Assembly (NCBI RefSeq): GCF_007860105.1
Contig: NZ_SJPU01000001.1
Location: 2,143,015 to 2,207,014 of the forward strand
DNA: 64,000 bases
DNA from: Allorhodopirellula heiligendammensis
GTDB lineage: Bacteria > Planctomycetota > Planctomycetia > Pirellulales > Pirellulaceae
Reading direction: 5' to 3'
The notes beneath the pieces were generated by a model. That model saw only the letters and a program-made list of their open reading frames with translations, did not search any database and was not told the DNA's origin. Below, one piece after another: positions 34,858-45,216 of this stretch. The stretch's first letter is position 1, and every line of letters begins with the position of its first letter. The position numbers and the translations under genes are program-made.

Positions 34858-35876
34858 GCTGCATCCTTGTCTTTGGAATCACGCAACTGTCGAAGCAAGT
34901 AACTCAGTGCTTCATCAATCTTGTGCTGTTCGTCGACAGGCGATTCAGTGGAATCGTCTGCCCTCGTGGATTGTGCGGCTCGGGCCGCAGCGACCGTTTC
35001 AGTTGTATTTACCCGGCGCGACACGGAGGTGCCAATCGCGACGCGAGTGGGGCGCAACGCGTTCGACGCGGCTACGGGCTGCGGGATGGCGCGAGGCGGC
35101 GTCGAATCTTGAGCGGACTGTGATGTCGCTGGCACCCGCTCGGATGATCCTGTCTGCGGCCTCCGAGCGTCTGTGCCAGACGGACCTACTGCAATGTCGC
35201 TCTCTGCCGTGATGGAATCAGCTTGGGCAGGGTTGACAGGTGAGGTGCTACTCTCCGACGCGTCGCGTGTGTCGACGTGGCTGCTATCGTGTGCCGCATG
35301 GCTGGTATCGAGCCGTTTTACTGTCGGTGTCGCCACGTTTGGCGCAGTAGGCTCGCTCTCAGCGTCGCCGGCAGCCGTCGGCTCCGGTTTGGTCTCGTCC
35401 TGGGGGGCGGTTTGCGAATCCGCATCGGCCTCGGGGTCAACCAATACAGGTGCCAGGGCGCGAAACAGTGGGTAGGTAACCATCAATAGCGGCCCCACCG
35501 AGGCCAGCCCGATGATAAAACTGCCCATCACGATGGTATTGTTCAGATCCGTCCACGGTACGAGCGGGTACTGCCACGCCACCGCAAGTCGATCAGCGAC
35601 CCCGGGTTGTTCGAAGCACCAGCGGCCGAGCGAGTCGAATGCAGGATCCAGCCGTGGCGCTAAAAAAGTGACAGCAACGCCCACCAGGGCGACCATGGCG
35701 TGATTCACCTGTAGCATCAGCACGAACAGCACCAACACGACGGCCAGCAGGTTCCCGTGTGGGATCATGCCTATGAGGGCCCCCAGCGCGACGCCCCAGG
35801 CGAGTTGGCCGGGATGCCTTCTTCCCGCAATCGCCTTGCGAACGCTGCTGATGAGCTTGATCGTCCAGAGAATCAT
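34854..35876 (-). CDS. TIGR03546-family membrane protein (DUF2062-like)
   Basis: From the ATG at 35876 the protein has 340 residues. The N-terminal half contains SSVRKAIAGRRHPGQLAWGVALGALIGMIPHG, LLAVVLVLFVLMLQVN, AVTFLAPRLDP and VGPLLMVTYPLFRALAP, the signature of the DUF2062/TIGR03546 type, with three to four membrane segments. The second half (about residues 170-300) is a low-complexity Ser/Thr/Ala/Pro cytoplasmic tail, ending with a short helical region (KIDEALSYLLRQLRDSKDKD). It is the upstream partner of the TIGR03545 gene with a four-base overlap. An in-frame ATG at 35909 is an alternative start. Confidence 0.7.
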   Translation of the reverse strand: MILWTIKLISSVRKAIAGRRHPGQLAWGVALGALIGMIPHGNLLAVVLVLFVLMLQVNHAMVALVGVAVTFLAPRLDPAFDSLGRWCFEQPGVADRLAVAWQYPLVPWTDLNNTIVMGSFIIGLASVGPLLMVTYPLFRALAPVLVDPEADADSQTAPQDETKPEPTAAGDAESEPTAPNVATPTVKRLDTSHAAHDSSHVDTRDASESSTSPVNPAQADSITAESDIAVGPSGTDARRPQTGSSERVPATSQSAQDSTPPRAIPQPVAASNALRPTRVAIGTSVSRRVNTTETVAAARAAQSTRADDSTESPVDEQHKIDEALSYLLRQLRDSKDKDAA

Positions 35877-36084
35877 GGCTTCCGCCTCTTGCGGTGAATC
35901 GCGGTACAAATCGATGTCTCGAGAGGTCTGCCGAATGTCCTACTCGAAATCGTCTGCGTTCAATGCGGTGGGGTTCAGCGCAACCGGTTCATTAACGCGC
36001 TGTCTGGTTTAATCGGCACAATCGGCCCTGAGCTTGAATACAATCCGCAAATTCGTCGCTGCCAGCCCAATACGATCCTTTTAG

Positions 36085-37023
36085 TCAGACGGAGCTAAGG
36101 CCGGCGCACATCGCCAGTGTCGCAATGCCATAAAACGTGTATTCCACGTCGGGTGTATGGTCGAGCGTGAAACCGACAAAGCCGCTCTGGGCGGGGGACT
36201 GCATCGAGTGGGCGTAATGCGCAACCCGGGGAATAGAGAGGCGTTCGGCGGCGTTTAAATCAACGAGGGTGGTCAGTCCCGTGAAGCTGCTCAGGAGATC
36301 GGCGAAAGGAATTCGTGTGTTGGCGGTCAGTCCGCCTTCATCACCCTGCATCTCGAGTAGGAACTCAATGGTGTCGCCCTCGCTAGCGATGTCGAGCCTT
36401 CCGAGGGCTTTGAGCGTCCCGATAGCGGCGGCAGTGGGATTCACGCCTGGACGCTTGGCTGCACGAATCTCCAGGTAACCGCCATCGGCGTGCCGCTGTG
36501 AGTCGATAAACCCAATTAACGAGTCGACGTTAGGGACAGGCACTTCCATCAGTTCATGGCAGAGCACACAGAGAAACGATTGGTAGGTGCTGCCGGCCCG
36601 GCCCTCGGGCGTCTTGGCAAATCCGCCATCACTGCATCTCAATTCGCTGAGCAAACGCGCTACGTTGGTTCGCCAAGTCGTATCCTCGTCAGAAATAACC
36701 ACCTCACCGGCGGCCATTTCCAAGATTGCGGCCCCAAAAATCAGTGAGATCAAGTCAATCACGCTGTCCCGACGAGTCAGCCGCTGACGCAAAAAATCTC
36801 CGGCGCGTTCCGCAACTGCTTTATCCAATCGGTCGAGAACCCATAACGATCGCAGCGCGAACGCTGTGTAATACGGATCACTGTCACCTTCGCGGCCTGC
36901 AAAACCTCCGTCATGGCGCTGTTGGCGGTGAAGCCAGCGAGCGTGTGAATCGCGCAACTCCAGTGGCAGCTCGGTAGCACCGATCGCCAAGCGTAGAGTG
37001 AGTTCGTGCAGATATCCACTCAT
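36085..37023 (-). CDS. Prenyltransferase/terpenoid-cyclase-fold (alpha-6/alpha-6 barrel) protein
   Basis: A 312-residue protein built from repeated QQ/DGGF motifs: RQQRHDGGFAGREGDSDPYY, LRCSDGGFAKTPEGRAGSTYQ, SQRHADGGYLEIRAAKRPGVNP and EMQGDEGGLTANTRIP. These are the repeats of prenyltransferase beta subunits and squalene/oxidosqualene cyclases. The DxDD cyclase motif is absent, as is the typical zinc-binding Asp/Cys/His of farnesyltransferase. I therefore call it by fold only. Such proteins are common in planctomycetes. It is separated from its neighbours by more than 100 bases on each side. Confidence 0.8.
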   Translation of the reverse strand: MSGYLHELTLRLAIGATELPLELRDSHARWLHRQQRHDGGFAGREGDSDPYYTAFALRSLWVLDRLDKAVAERAGDFLRQRLTRRDSVIDLISLIFGAAILEMAAGEVVISDEDTTWRTNVARLLSELRCSDGGFAKTPEGRAGSTYQSFLCVLCHELMEVPVPNVDSLIGFIDSQRHADGGYLEIRAAKRPGVNPTAAAIGTLKALGRLDIASEGDTIEFLLEMQGDEGGLTANTRIPFADLLSSFTGLTTLVDLNAAERLSIPRVAHYAHSMQSPAQSGFVGFTLDHTPDVEYTFYGIATLAMCAGLSSV

Positions 37024-37760
37024 TGATTAATGACTTCTTTCCATCGATTGGGGACGCCATTTCAGCCAGCTTCAGGCGTGGCCGCGGGCGGCACCATGAC
37101 GTCAGGGGTGGGGGAAGCTGGCATATCACCCAGCGTTTTACCAACAGCGGCGGGTTCAAAATAGGCCGTCGACAACAGATCTCTACGATAGGCGAACCAT
37201 ACCAGCGGACGCTCCGCCGTCACATCGACTACGCATTGTCGCAATTGTGCTCGTGCTCAAATTTCGCCACCCCTTCGCCTGCATGCCACTAGGGTGTCGG
37301 GAAGCGAGCAGGATCACTTCGGTTTTGTTTTTATGCGACGATGTCGCTCTCTTTGCGCGGTCGTCTCGGGAGACATCGGCTGCCGGGCGGGTTATCGGGA
37401 ATCGAATTCTGGACGGCAATATTCGGCGAGCCCACTGAAGTCGTGCGGACCTCGATTTCCATGTTTTACGGCGTGCAGCAGCGATCACGACAACTCAATA
37501 TTTAAAAAAATCGTTCTGAATTCCTGCTCCTGCTCGGTTCCCACTGTGACGTGGCATCACGCGCTCGTGACAGTAATTGAACGACCTGACAATCAATTGA
37601 GTCCGGTCTGTCATGATTGACGGTTTGAGGGGCCGTTCCTTTTTCTGACATCTTGCGTAGAGTGAAAGGGAGGAGCTGCCTCACAGGTGACCCGCGAGAA
37701 ACCAGTGCTCGGCTAGCTCCTGTCGCCTATCCTTCCACGCCAGCTTATGTTTCCACGCCG
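37024..37760. other. Intergenic region upstream of sufU
   Basis: About 740 bases between the divergent prenyltransferase-fold gene and sufU. Several short open frames on both strands have no recognisable features. An open frame runs into sufU from 37653, but its first 36 residues are arginine- and proline-rich and not family-like. No small RNA or terminator was recognised. Confidence 0.4.
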
Positions 37761-38255
37761 ATGCCCCACCCCCAGGACAATCCCGACGATCAGGACATTT
37801 ACCAAGAGAACGTGCTCGATCACTATGAGGACCCCTACAACCGGGGGGCTTTAGCGAGTGCCACTCACGCCCACGATGGAAAAAATCCTCTCTGCGGCGA
37901 TAAAATCCACATCGATTTACGATTGGATGACCAAGGCCGGGTCGCGCAAGCGTGGTTTGATGGCGACGGGTGCGTGATCAGCCAAGCGTCTGCCTCGATG
38001 TTATTGGAAGAGATTGAAGGAAAGTCGATTGAGGAGGTGGAGAAATTCTCGGCCGACAACATGCTCCACCTGTTCGGCCCGCAGCTGACACCCAATCGTC
38101 AAAAATGCTGCTTGCTCAGTTGGAAGGTCTTGCAGGGAGCTCTGAAACGCCCGGTCGGGACCGACGCAGACGTGAGTGTGACCGAGAACGATGACGAAAT
38201 CGATTCCGGTCAGTCGACATCGTTCGGCGGCCCATCTTTGGAGGAGGAACAATGA
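37761..38255 (+). CDS. sufU: Fe-S scaffold protein SufU
   Basis: A NifU-like protein of about 164 residues that works with SufS as sulfur acceptor/scaffold. Cysteines are at positions 45 (NPLCGD), 71 (GDGCVIS) and 116 (QKCCLL); an Asp two residues after Cys45 is also conserved, which is the SufU zinc-site arrangement. The family blocks YQENVLDHYEDPYNRG and SQASASMLLEEIEGKS are present. The region after residue 130 is an acidic tail. I use the ATG at 37761 because translation from 37653 adds an unlikely sequence. The stop overlaps sufS by four bases. Confidence 0.9.
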   Translation: MPHPQDNPDDQDIYQENVLDHYEDPYNRGALASATHAHDGKNPLCGDKIHIDLRLDDQGRVAQAWFDGDGCVISQASASMLLEEIEGKSIEEVEKFSADNMLHLFGPQLTPNRQKCCLLSWKVLQGALKRPVGTDADVSVTENDDEIDSGQSTSFGGPSLEEEQ

Positions 38256-39532
38256 GTTTGCTCGATACCGACCAAATCCGGCAGGATTTTCCTATACTCG
38301 ATCGGACTGTGACTAGCGGCGAGCAACTGGTATATCTCGATAACGCGGCATCGACTCAGCGCCCCCGCGCAGTAATTGAGGCGATGGATGACTGCTATTT
38401 GCGATACTACAGCAACGTTCATCGGGGCATTCACACGCTCAGTGAGGAATCGACCCGTGCTTACGAGGCGGCCCGGCGGACGACTGCGGGATTCCTAAAC
38501 GCGTCTTCGACACAGGAGATCATATTTACTGCAGGGACCACGGCCGCGATCAATACGGTTGCTCGTTCATGGGGTGACGCCAATGTCTCATCCACAGACG
38601 TGATCCTGACTCTGATCAGCGAACATCACGCCAACATCGTTCCCTGGCACCAACTCGCCGCTCGCACCGGCTGCCGCGTGGAATTCATCCCGATGGATGA
38701 AAACTTTGAGATCTCCGATACAGTCGTGGCTGAGTATCTCGATCGATTCAAGCCGAAAATGTTTGCATTCGCTGCTGCCAGCAACACGCTGGGCAGTGAG
38801 TATCCGGTGCAGCGATGGACCTCGCTGGCCCATGATCACGGGGCGACCGTTCTCATCGACGCCGCCCAAGCTGCGCCGCACCAACAAATCGATGTGCAAC
38901 AATGGGCTGCTGACTTCCTAGTGTTCAGCGGTCATAAAGTCTGTGGCCCAACCGGTATCGGTGTGCTCTATGGCAAGCGAGAATTACTGGATGCCATGCC
39001 TGCGTTTCTTGGGGGCGGCGGAATGATACTGAACGTCACGACCGAAGGTTTCACGACGCACGAACTGCCTGAGAAATTTGAAGCCGGCACACCACCCATC
39101 GTCGAAGCGATTGGCTTAGCCGCTGCACTGGATTATCTCTCGTCGATAGGGATGGACCGCATTCACGCGCATGAACGCGTCTTGGGCGAGCGTGTTGATG
39201 CAGGCTTGCGACAGATTGATGGGGTTCGAGTCATCGGTCCATCCGCCGACAAGAAGGCAGGAATCAACAGTTTTCTAATCGAGGGTGTGCACGCACACGA
39301 TGTCTCCCAGTTCCTCGACGGACGCGGCGTGGCGGTGCGAGCAGGCCATCACTGCACAATGCCGCTGCATCAAGCGATCGGCGTGACGGCGACCACGCGG
39401 GCAAGTTGCTATCTTTACAACACACCCGCCGAAGTTGACCGGCTGCTCGAAGCTGTCGCGGGCGTGCGTGCCAAATTTGCGAAGTCGGGACGGCGTCGAC
39501 GATCGCGGCGCTCGGTTGAGTCGGCCCCATGA
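38252..39532 (+). CDS. sufS: Cysteine desulfurase SufS
   Basis: A 426-residue group II cysteine desulfurase that removes sulfur from cysteine for Fe-S assembly. The PLP lysine is Lys229 in VFSGHKVCGP, and the catalytic cysteine is Cys368 in RAGHHCTMPLHQ. Blocks LDNAASTQRP, NVHRGIHTLSEEST and FTAGTTAAINTVA are typical. The start (ATG at 38252) overlaps the sufU stop by four bases; the stop overlaps the xseA start by four. SufB/C/D are not in the window. Confidence 0.95.
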   Translation: MSLLDTDQIRQDFPILDRTVTSGEQLVYLDNAASTQRPRAVIEAMDDCYLRYYSNVHRGIHTLSEESTRAYEAARRTTAGFLNASSTQEIIFTAGTTAAINTVARSWGDANVSSTDVILTLISEHHANIVPWHQLAARTGCRVEFIPMDENFEISDTVVAEYLDRFKPKMFAFAAASNTLGSEYPVQRWTSLAHDHGATVLIDAAQAAPHQQIDVQQWAADFLVFSGHKVCGPTGIGVLYGKRELLDAMPAFLGGGGMILNVTTEGFTTHELPEKFEAGTPPIVEAIGLAAALDYLSSIGMDRIHAHERVLGERVDAGLRQIDGVRVIGPSADKKAGINSFLIEGVHAHDVSQFLDGRGVAVRAGHHCTMPLHQAIGVTATTRASCYLYNTPAEVDRLLEAVAGVRAKFAKSGRRRRSRRSVESAP

Positions 39533-40914
39533 CAGGCCGCGAACAACAACTCCCATTTGATTTTGGTGGTGAGGATGGTTCGCTGGACGACGGTCCCCCC
39601 GCGCGACCCAGCACAGCCAGATCAGGCATCCAGAAAAAATCATCGCCACTGAAGAAGTCGCCACGCGCAAAGGTGGCTGTAAAGAAACCGGTTGCCGCTA
39701 CCGCCGAGGAAGCTCTCAGCATCAGCGAGGTGACGCTGCGGATCAAACAAGCGGTCGAGTCATCGTTATCGAGCATGTGGGTGGCCGGGGAGATCACGGA
39801 CATCGCGCGTCCTCGCAGCGGTCATCTCTACTTCACCCTGAAGGATGAACGCTCGCAGTTGCGTGGTGTGATGTGGCGAAGCGTCGCTGAGCGACTGCCA
39901 TTTGATCTCGATGATGGCCAAAGCGTGTTGTGCTTTGGCGATGTTGAAGTGTACGCGGCCCGCGGCACCGTGCAGATGGTGGTGCGAAAGTGCCAACCGC
40001 AAGGCATGGGTGCGCTGCAACTCGCCTTGGCTCAGTTACAAGCGAAACTCGAGTCGGAAGGTCTTTTCGCAGTTGAGCGGAAACGGGTGCTGCCTCGCCT
40101 GCCACGCAAAATTGCGATCATCACCAGTCCGACAGGAGCCGCGATTCGCGACTTCTTGCAAGCTGCCGCTGCGCGTCACGCAGGTGTTGAAATCGTGTTG
40201 ATCCCGGCCAGCGTTCAGGGGCCGGGCAGCGTCGAGGCGTTGATTTCCGGGATTGCAGTCGCTCACCAGCTCGATCCCCGCCCGGACGTGCTGATCGTGT
40301 CCCGCGGCGGCGGATCGCTCGAAGATCTATGGTCGTTCAATGACGAAAATTTCGTCCGCGCTCTCGCTCGTTCGCGGATTCCTACCGTATCGGCGATTGG
40401 TCACGAAATCGACGTGACGCTATCGGATCTCGTGGCAGATGTCCGCGCGTTAACGCCCACGGACGCCGCCAGTCGCGTGTTGCCCGATCGGGAGGTCCTC
40501 GTTGACGTGCTCGAAGCGCTCGCCGCAACTATGCGACGATCGTTGTTTCAGCGGATCGACGGGTCACGCCAGCGGCTCGGGTGGATCCAATCGCGCCCCA
40601 TCTTTCGCAATCCCTTTGAAATCGTTCACGACCGCAGTCGCATCGTTGACGAACTCGACGAGCGCGCCCGCGCGTTGATGTGGCGACGGGTCGAACAGCA
40701 GCGAAGTCGCCTGCAACAACTCACCGCCGCTGTCTCGGCGCTCTCGCCACTGGATGTTCTCGCGCGAGGCTACAGCGTCACGCAAAACGAGCACGGCGAC
40801 GTGATCCGCGCCGTCGACGCGGTACAGCCGGGCCAAGTCCTGCGAAGCCGAGTGCTCGATGGCGTGATCCAATCAATCGTTGTCGAAAACGGCGATCGGT
40901 CTTCGGCGGACTGA
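39529..40914 (+). CDS. xseA: Exodeoxyribonuclease VII large subunit
   Basis: A 461-residue XseA. After a low-complexity N-terminus (residues 1-65), the OB-fold domain begins ISEVTLRIKQAVESSLSSMW and the catalytic domain contains RKRVLPRLPRKIAIITSP, GAAIRDF, RGGGSLEDLWSFNDE and PTVSAIGHEIDVTL, followed by LVADVRALTPTDAA. The helical C-terminal part ends with DVLARGYSVTQN. Exo VII degrades single-stranded DNA with the small subunit XseB, which is not in the window. The gene is coupled to sufS by an ATGA overlap; the functional connection is not obvious. Confidence 0.9.
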   Translation: MTGREQQLPFDFGGEDGSLDDGPPARPSTARSGIQKKSSPLKKSPRAKVAVKKPVAATAEEALSISEVTLRIKQAVESSLSSMWVAGEITDIARPRSGHLYFTLKDERSQLRGVMWRSVAERLPFDLDDGQSVLCFGDVEVYAARGTVQMVVRKCQPQGMGALQLALAQLQAKLESEGLFAVERKRVLPRLPRKIAIITSPTGAAIRDFLQAAAARHAGVEIVLIPASVQGPGSVEALISGIAVAHQLDPRPDVLIVSRGGGSLEDLWSFNDENFVRALARSRIPTVSAIGHEIDVTLSDLVADVRALTPTDAASRVLPDREVLVDVLEALAATMRRSLFQRIDGSRQRLGWIQSRPIFRNPFEIVHDRSRIVDELDERARALMWRRVEQQRSRLQQLTAAVSALSPLDVLARGYSVTQNEHGDVIRAVDAVQPGQVLRSRVLDGVIQSIVVENGDRSSAD

Positions 40915-41013
40915 GTATCGGAGTCGTCGCTGGGGATCATCGTCCCGAGCCGCATCCTCGCGTTGGTCCGCTGTTTCCGAACCGGCTTGGTGCGCACCCT
41001 TTGAGATGAGTGC

Positions 41014-41961
41014 TCAGCCCTCTGCGGAATGCCGTTCGTGCGGGAACGGCTCCAGGTGCACGAGCACGTCTCGTAGGCTAACGAACTGCTCGAGCAGGTG
41101 ATCTTTGACGCGGTGACCAATTCGATGGCCAGCCGCGACAGTTAAGTTTTGATCCACTTCAATGTGAATATCAGCAAAGTACTCCAGCCCAGACTTACGT
41201 ACCCAGAGGGTCTCCACATCCTCGACACCCTCCACCGAAAACGCTGCCTCCCGGATCTGATCGACGAAGCCCGAGTCAGCTTGAACGTCCATCAGTTCGC
41301 TGGCGCTGGAGCGAAACAGGTGTACGCCGGTCCATACAATGGCGGCCACGACGACTAGCGAGGCAGCTTCATCCGCCCACATGAAGCGGGGCCCCCCAAT
41401 GCGAACAGCAATCAGACCAATCAATACTGCGAGTGCACACAAAGCGTCACTGCGATGATCCCACGCGTTCGCGATGATGGCAGCCGAACCTGTGCGTCTG
41501 CCCACCTGGACCTTGTATCGATACAAGCCTTCCATGATGACGACGTTGACGCCGGCAATCCACAAAGTCCACGCTGCGGGGACGGTGTGAACCGTCCCAA
41601 ATTGATGAATCGCCTCCCACGCCACCAAGAGTGCAGAGACAATGATCAAAAGTGCCACGTTCGTCGCGGCAATTCCTTCCGCTCGCGAGTGACCGTAAGG
41701 ATGCTCCGCGTCTGCAGGACGCTGTGCCACACGCAAGGCAAACAGCACGGCGAGTGTCGTCACGACATCACCAATCGAATTGACCGCATCAGCAACGAGT
41801 GCAAAAGAGCTGCCTACAATCCCACCGACGAGCTTAACGACACCGAGTAGCAGATTGACGACCAGACCTAGTAAGGCGGCCTGGGTGACTTCTCGATACA
41901 GCGTAGAAACAGAATTGCGATCCATCGGCGCTTCATAATCGCTGTCATTGAAAGGGGGCAC
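41014..41961 (-). CDS. Cation diffusion facilitator (CDF) metal exporter
   Basis: A 315-residue CDF transporter with four to six transmembrane helices (QAALLGLVVNLLLGVVKLVGG, IGDVVTTLAVLFALRVA, ALLIIVSALLVAWEAI). Metal-site motifs are SFALVADAVNSIGD (Asp residues of TM2) and HPYGHSRAEG. The cytoplasmic C-terminal domain contains HIEVDQNLTVAAGHRIGHRV, HLEPFPHE. It probably exports Zn2+ or another divalent cation in exchange for protons. Two starts are possible, 41961 and 41925 (ATG for MDRNSVS). The gene converges with xseA. Confidence 0.9.
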   Translation of the reverse strand: MPPFNDSDYEAPMDRNSVSTLYREVTQAALLGLVVNLLLGVVKLVGGIVGSSFALVADAVNSIGDVVTTLAVLFALRVAQRPADAEHPYGHSRAEGIAATNVALLIIVSALLVAWEAIHQFGTVHTVPAAWTLWIAGVNVVIMEGLYRYKVQVGRRTGSAAIIANAWDHRSDALCALAVLIGLIAVRIGGPRFMWADEAASLVVVAAIVWTGVHLFRSSASELMDVQADSGFVDQIREAAFSVEGVEDVETLWVRKSGLEYFADIHIEVDQNLTVAAGHRIGHRVKDHLLEQFVSLRDVLVHLEPFPHERHSAEG

Positions 41962-42299
41962 TTCACCTTCCTCAGAACAGAGTTGCGGAGGGTTCGCACG
42001 AGATTGACGCCACCGGCCAGCGGCATTTCCCCGATTCTAACGCCCGGCAACGAAATTCCATACAGGCGGCACGCCCTGGAACCCAGCGGTTAATCAGCTC
42101 GGGACCTTGGCGGGCCGGCGCATGCCCACCATCGCCCGATTGAGGTTCTCAGAAGTCACGCCAATTCTTCCACGTGCTGCGACCTCACCGCGATCCCAAT
42201 CAGCTCGGTCGCCGGGCGGTACTCGCCGTTCTGGACGGACTTCGCGAAGACGAGATATAGCAAGCGGTCGCGAGTTCAGCGACCGATAAGGCTAATCGC
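41962..42299. other. Intergenic region downstream of the ATP synthase operon
   Basis: About 340 bases between the CDF gene and atpC. Apart from the hairpin at 42265-42285, no gene or RNA was recognised. The promoter of the CDF gene must lie here. Confidence 0.4.
42265..42285 (-). terminator. Hairpin downstream of atpC
   Basis: CGGTCGC-GAGTTCA-GCGACCG is a perfect 7-bp stem with a 7-base loop, 15 bases after the atpC stop on the minus strand. There is no T-run after it on that strand, so it may be a processing or weak termination hairpin. Confidence 0.45.
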
Positions 42300-42686
42300 T
42301 TACCGTGATGCTCGCAGCTGGCCACGGGCGCGGTGCACGGCCGTGTCCTTGATCTTTGCCAATGCAGGCGTGTCGCTTGGCAATTCCAACGCGTCGCTAA
42401 GGGCTTTATTAGCTTCATCCACACTGAGCGAATCCACTGGGATCGCACGTGCGGTCAGAATACTAACAACATTGGCCTCAACTTGCGCAAACCCGCCGTC
42501 GACGAAGAAACGCTTCGCCCCCTCACTGGTTTGCAATCGCAGCACACCGTATCCCAGCCGCCCGATCATCGGAGCACGGCCCGTTTGCACGCCGAGTTCA
42601 CCGTCATACATCGGCAACGCGACAAAATCTGCTTCTCGGTCCAGTTCCGTTCGTTCGGGCGTGACCACGACACATCGAATAGTCAT
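42300..42686 (-). CDS. atpC: ATP synthase epsilon subunit
   Basis: A 128-residue protein with the beta-barrel N-terminal domain: IRCVVVTPERTELDREADFVALPMYDGELGVQTGRAPMI, then FFVDGGFAQVEANVVSILT, and a short C-terminal helical region (DEANKALSDALELP). The subunit is part of the rotating central stalk of F1 and can inhibit ATP hydrolysis. It is the last gene of the operon, 3 bases after atpD. The helical region is shorter than in E. coli, ending in basic residues. Confidence 0.95.
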   Translation of the reverse strand: MTIRCVVVTPERTELDREADFVALPMYDGELGVQTGRAPMIGRLGYGVLRLQTSEGAKRFFVDGGFAQVEANVVSILTARAIPVDSLSVDEANKALSDALELPSDTPALAKIKDTAVHRARGQLRASR

Positions 42687-42689
42687 CGT

Positions 42690-44156
<1,467 letters not shown>

Positions 44157-44190
44157 TTAGCTACTAGCTGCTAGCTATTAGCTACTAGCT
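44157..44190. repeat. Iterated TAGCTA/CTAGCTGCTAGCT repeat between atpG and atpD
   Basis: TTAGCTACTAGCTGCTAGCTATTAGCTACTAGCT is a block of overlapping AGCT-centred units (TAGCTA, CTAGCT), partly palindromic. It lies in the 170-base gap between atpG and atpD, within an otherwise tightly spaced operon. Confidence 0.8.
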
Positions 44191-44310
44191 CGGAAAATAA
44201 GGAATGGTACGGCCCCTAGAGGAGCGCTAAATTTATCAGTTGTCTCAAAACAGAAATCGTCGGTTGGAAAAGCTAACAGCGAGACCCTCATAGCTTCCCG
44301 CGAGCAAGCA

Positions 44311-45210
44311 TTAGCCTTCCAATGCTTCGACTCCGCCGATGATTTCCATGATCTCGCCCGTAATCTGGCTCTGGCGAGCACGGTTGTAGGTCATCGAGAG
44401 TTGCTTAATCATGTCACCCGCACTTTCGGTCGCTCCCTTCATCGCGATCATCCGAGCAACTTGCTCGGACACGGCGGCATCGAGGAAGCACTTAAATAGT
44501 TTGACCTTGAAACTCGTTGGCACGACTTCCTCGAGAATGCTCTCGGCCGACGGCAGAAACTCGTATTGAGAATTCGTGCCAGCGGACAGTCCTGCATTTG
44601 ACTCATCAGCGGACGTGTCATTCGCGATCGAACCGAGCGGGAGCAAGGTTTCGATCATCGCGACCTGTTTTGAAGTGCTTATGAATTTCGTGTAGATCAC
44701 GTCGAGGCGATCAATTTTGCCCGTGATGTATTGTGCCAAGTAATCTTCTGCGATCTTCTCGACTTCGTTATAGGCTGGCTGATCTTCGAACTGCAAAAAC
44801 CGCTTGTCGGTATCAACACCGCGGAATTTGAGTCCGTTGACGCCTCGCTTGCCCGATGCGTCGACGGTGACATTACCGATTTCGTCGTTGAGAGACCGAA
44901 TATGGGGCATGGCGGTCCGCAACACGGACGCGTTGTAGCCGCCACACAGTCCTCGATTACTAGCCAGCACCAAAACACGCGAGGAGTTGATTTGATCGCG
45001 TTGTTCCAGCAGCGGATGCTGTACGTCAGTCCCTGCATCGGCAAGACGCTTGACAATTTTCGTGATTTGATCGGTATAAGCGGTCGCAGCCGCTGCCCGA
45101 TCCATCGCTTTCTTGTAGCGAGCCGTAGCAATCAATTCCATTGTCCGCGTGATCTTGCGGATATTGCGGATTGATTTACGTCGCTTGTCGAGAGCACGTG
45201 CGTTGGCCAT
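44311..45210 (-). CDS. atpG: ATP synthase gamma subunit
   Basis: A 299-residue central-stalk subunit. The N-terminal coiled coil (ANARALDKRRKSIRNIRKIT) and the C-terminal coiled coil (DMIKQLSMTYNRARQSQITGEIMEIIGG) that pair to form the shaft are present, as is the conserved RVLVLASNRGLCGGYN. It rotates inside the alpha/beta hexamer. About residues 200-225 contain an insertion with Ser/Asn/Ala (LGSIANDTSADESNAGLSAG). It overlaps no neighbour; atpA ends 6 bases before it. Confidence 0.97.
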   Translation of the reverse strand: MANARALDKRRKSIRNIRKITRTMELIATARYKKAMDRAAAATAYTDQITKIVKRLADAGTDVQHPLLEQRDQINSSRVLVLASNRGLCGGYNASVLRTAMPHIRSLNDEIGNVTVDASGKRGVNGLKFRGVDTDKRFLQFEDQPAYNEVEKIAEDYLAQYITGKIDRLDVIYTKFISTSKQVAMIETLLPLGSIANDTSADESNAGLSAGTNSQYEFLPSAESILEEVVPTSFKVKLFKCFLDAAVSEQVARMIAMKGATESAGDMIKQLSMTYNRARQSQITGEIMEIIGGVEALEG

Positions 45211-45216
45211 GGCCGA

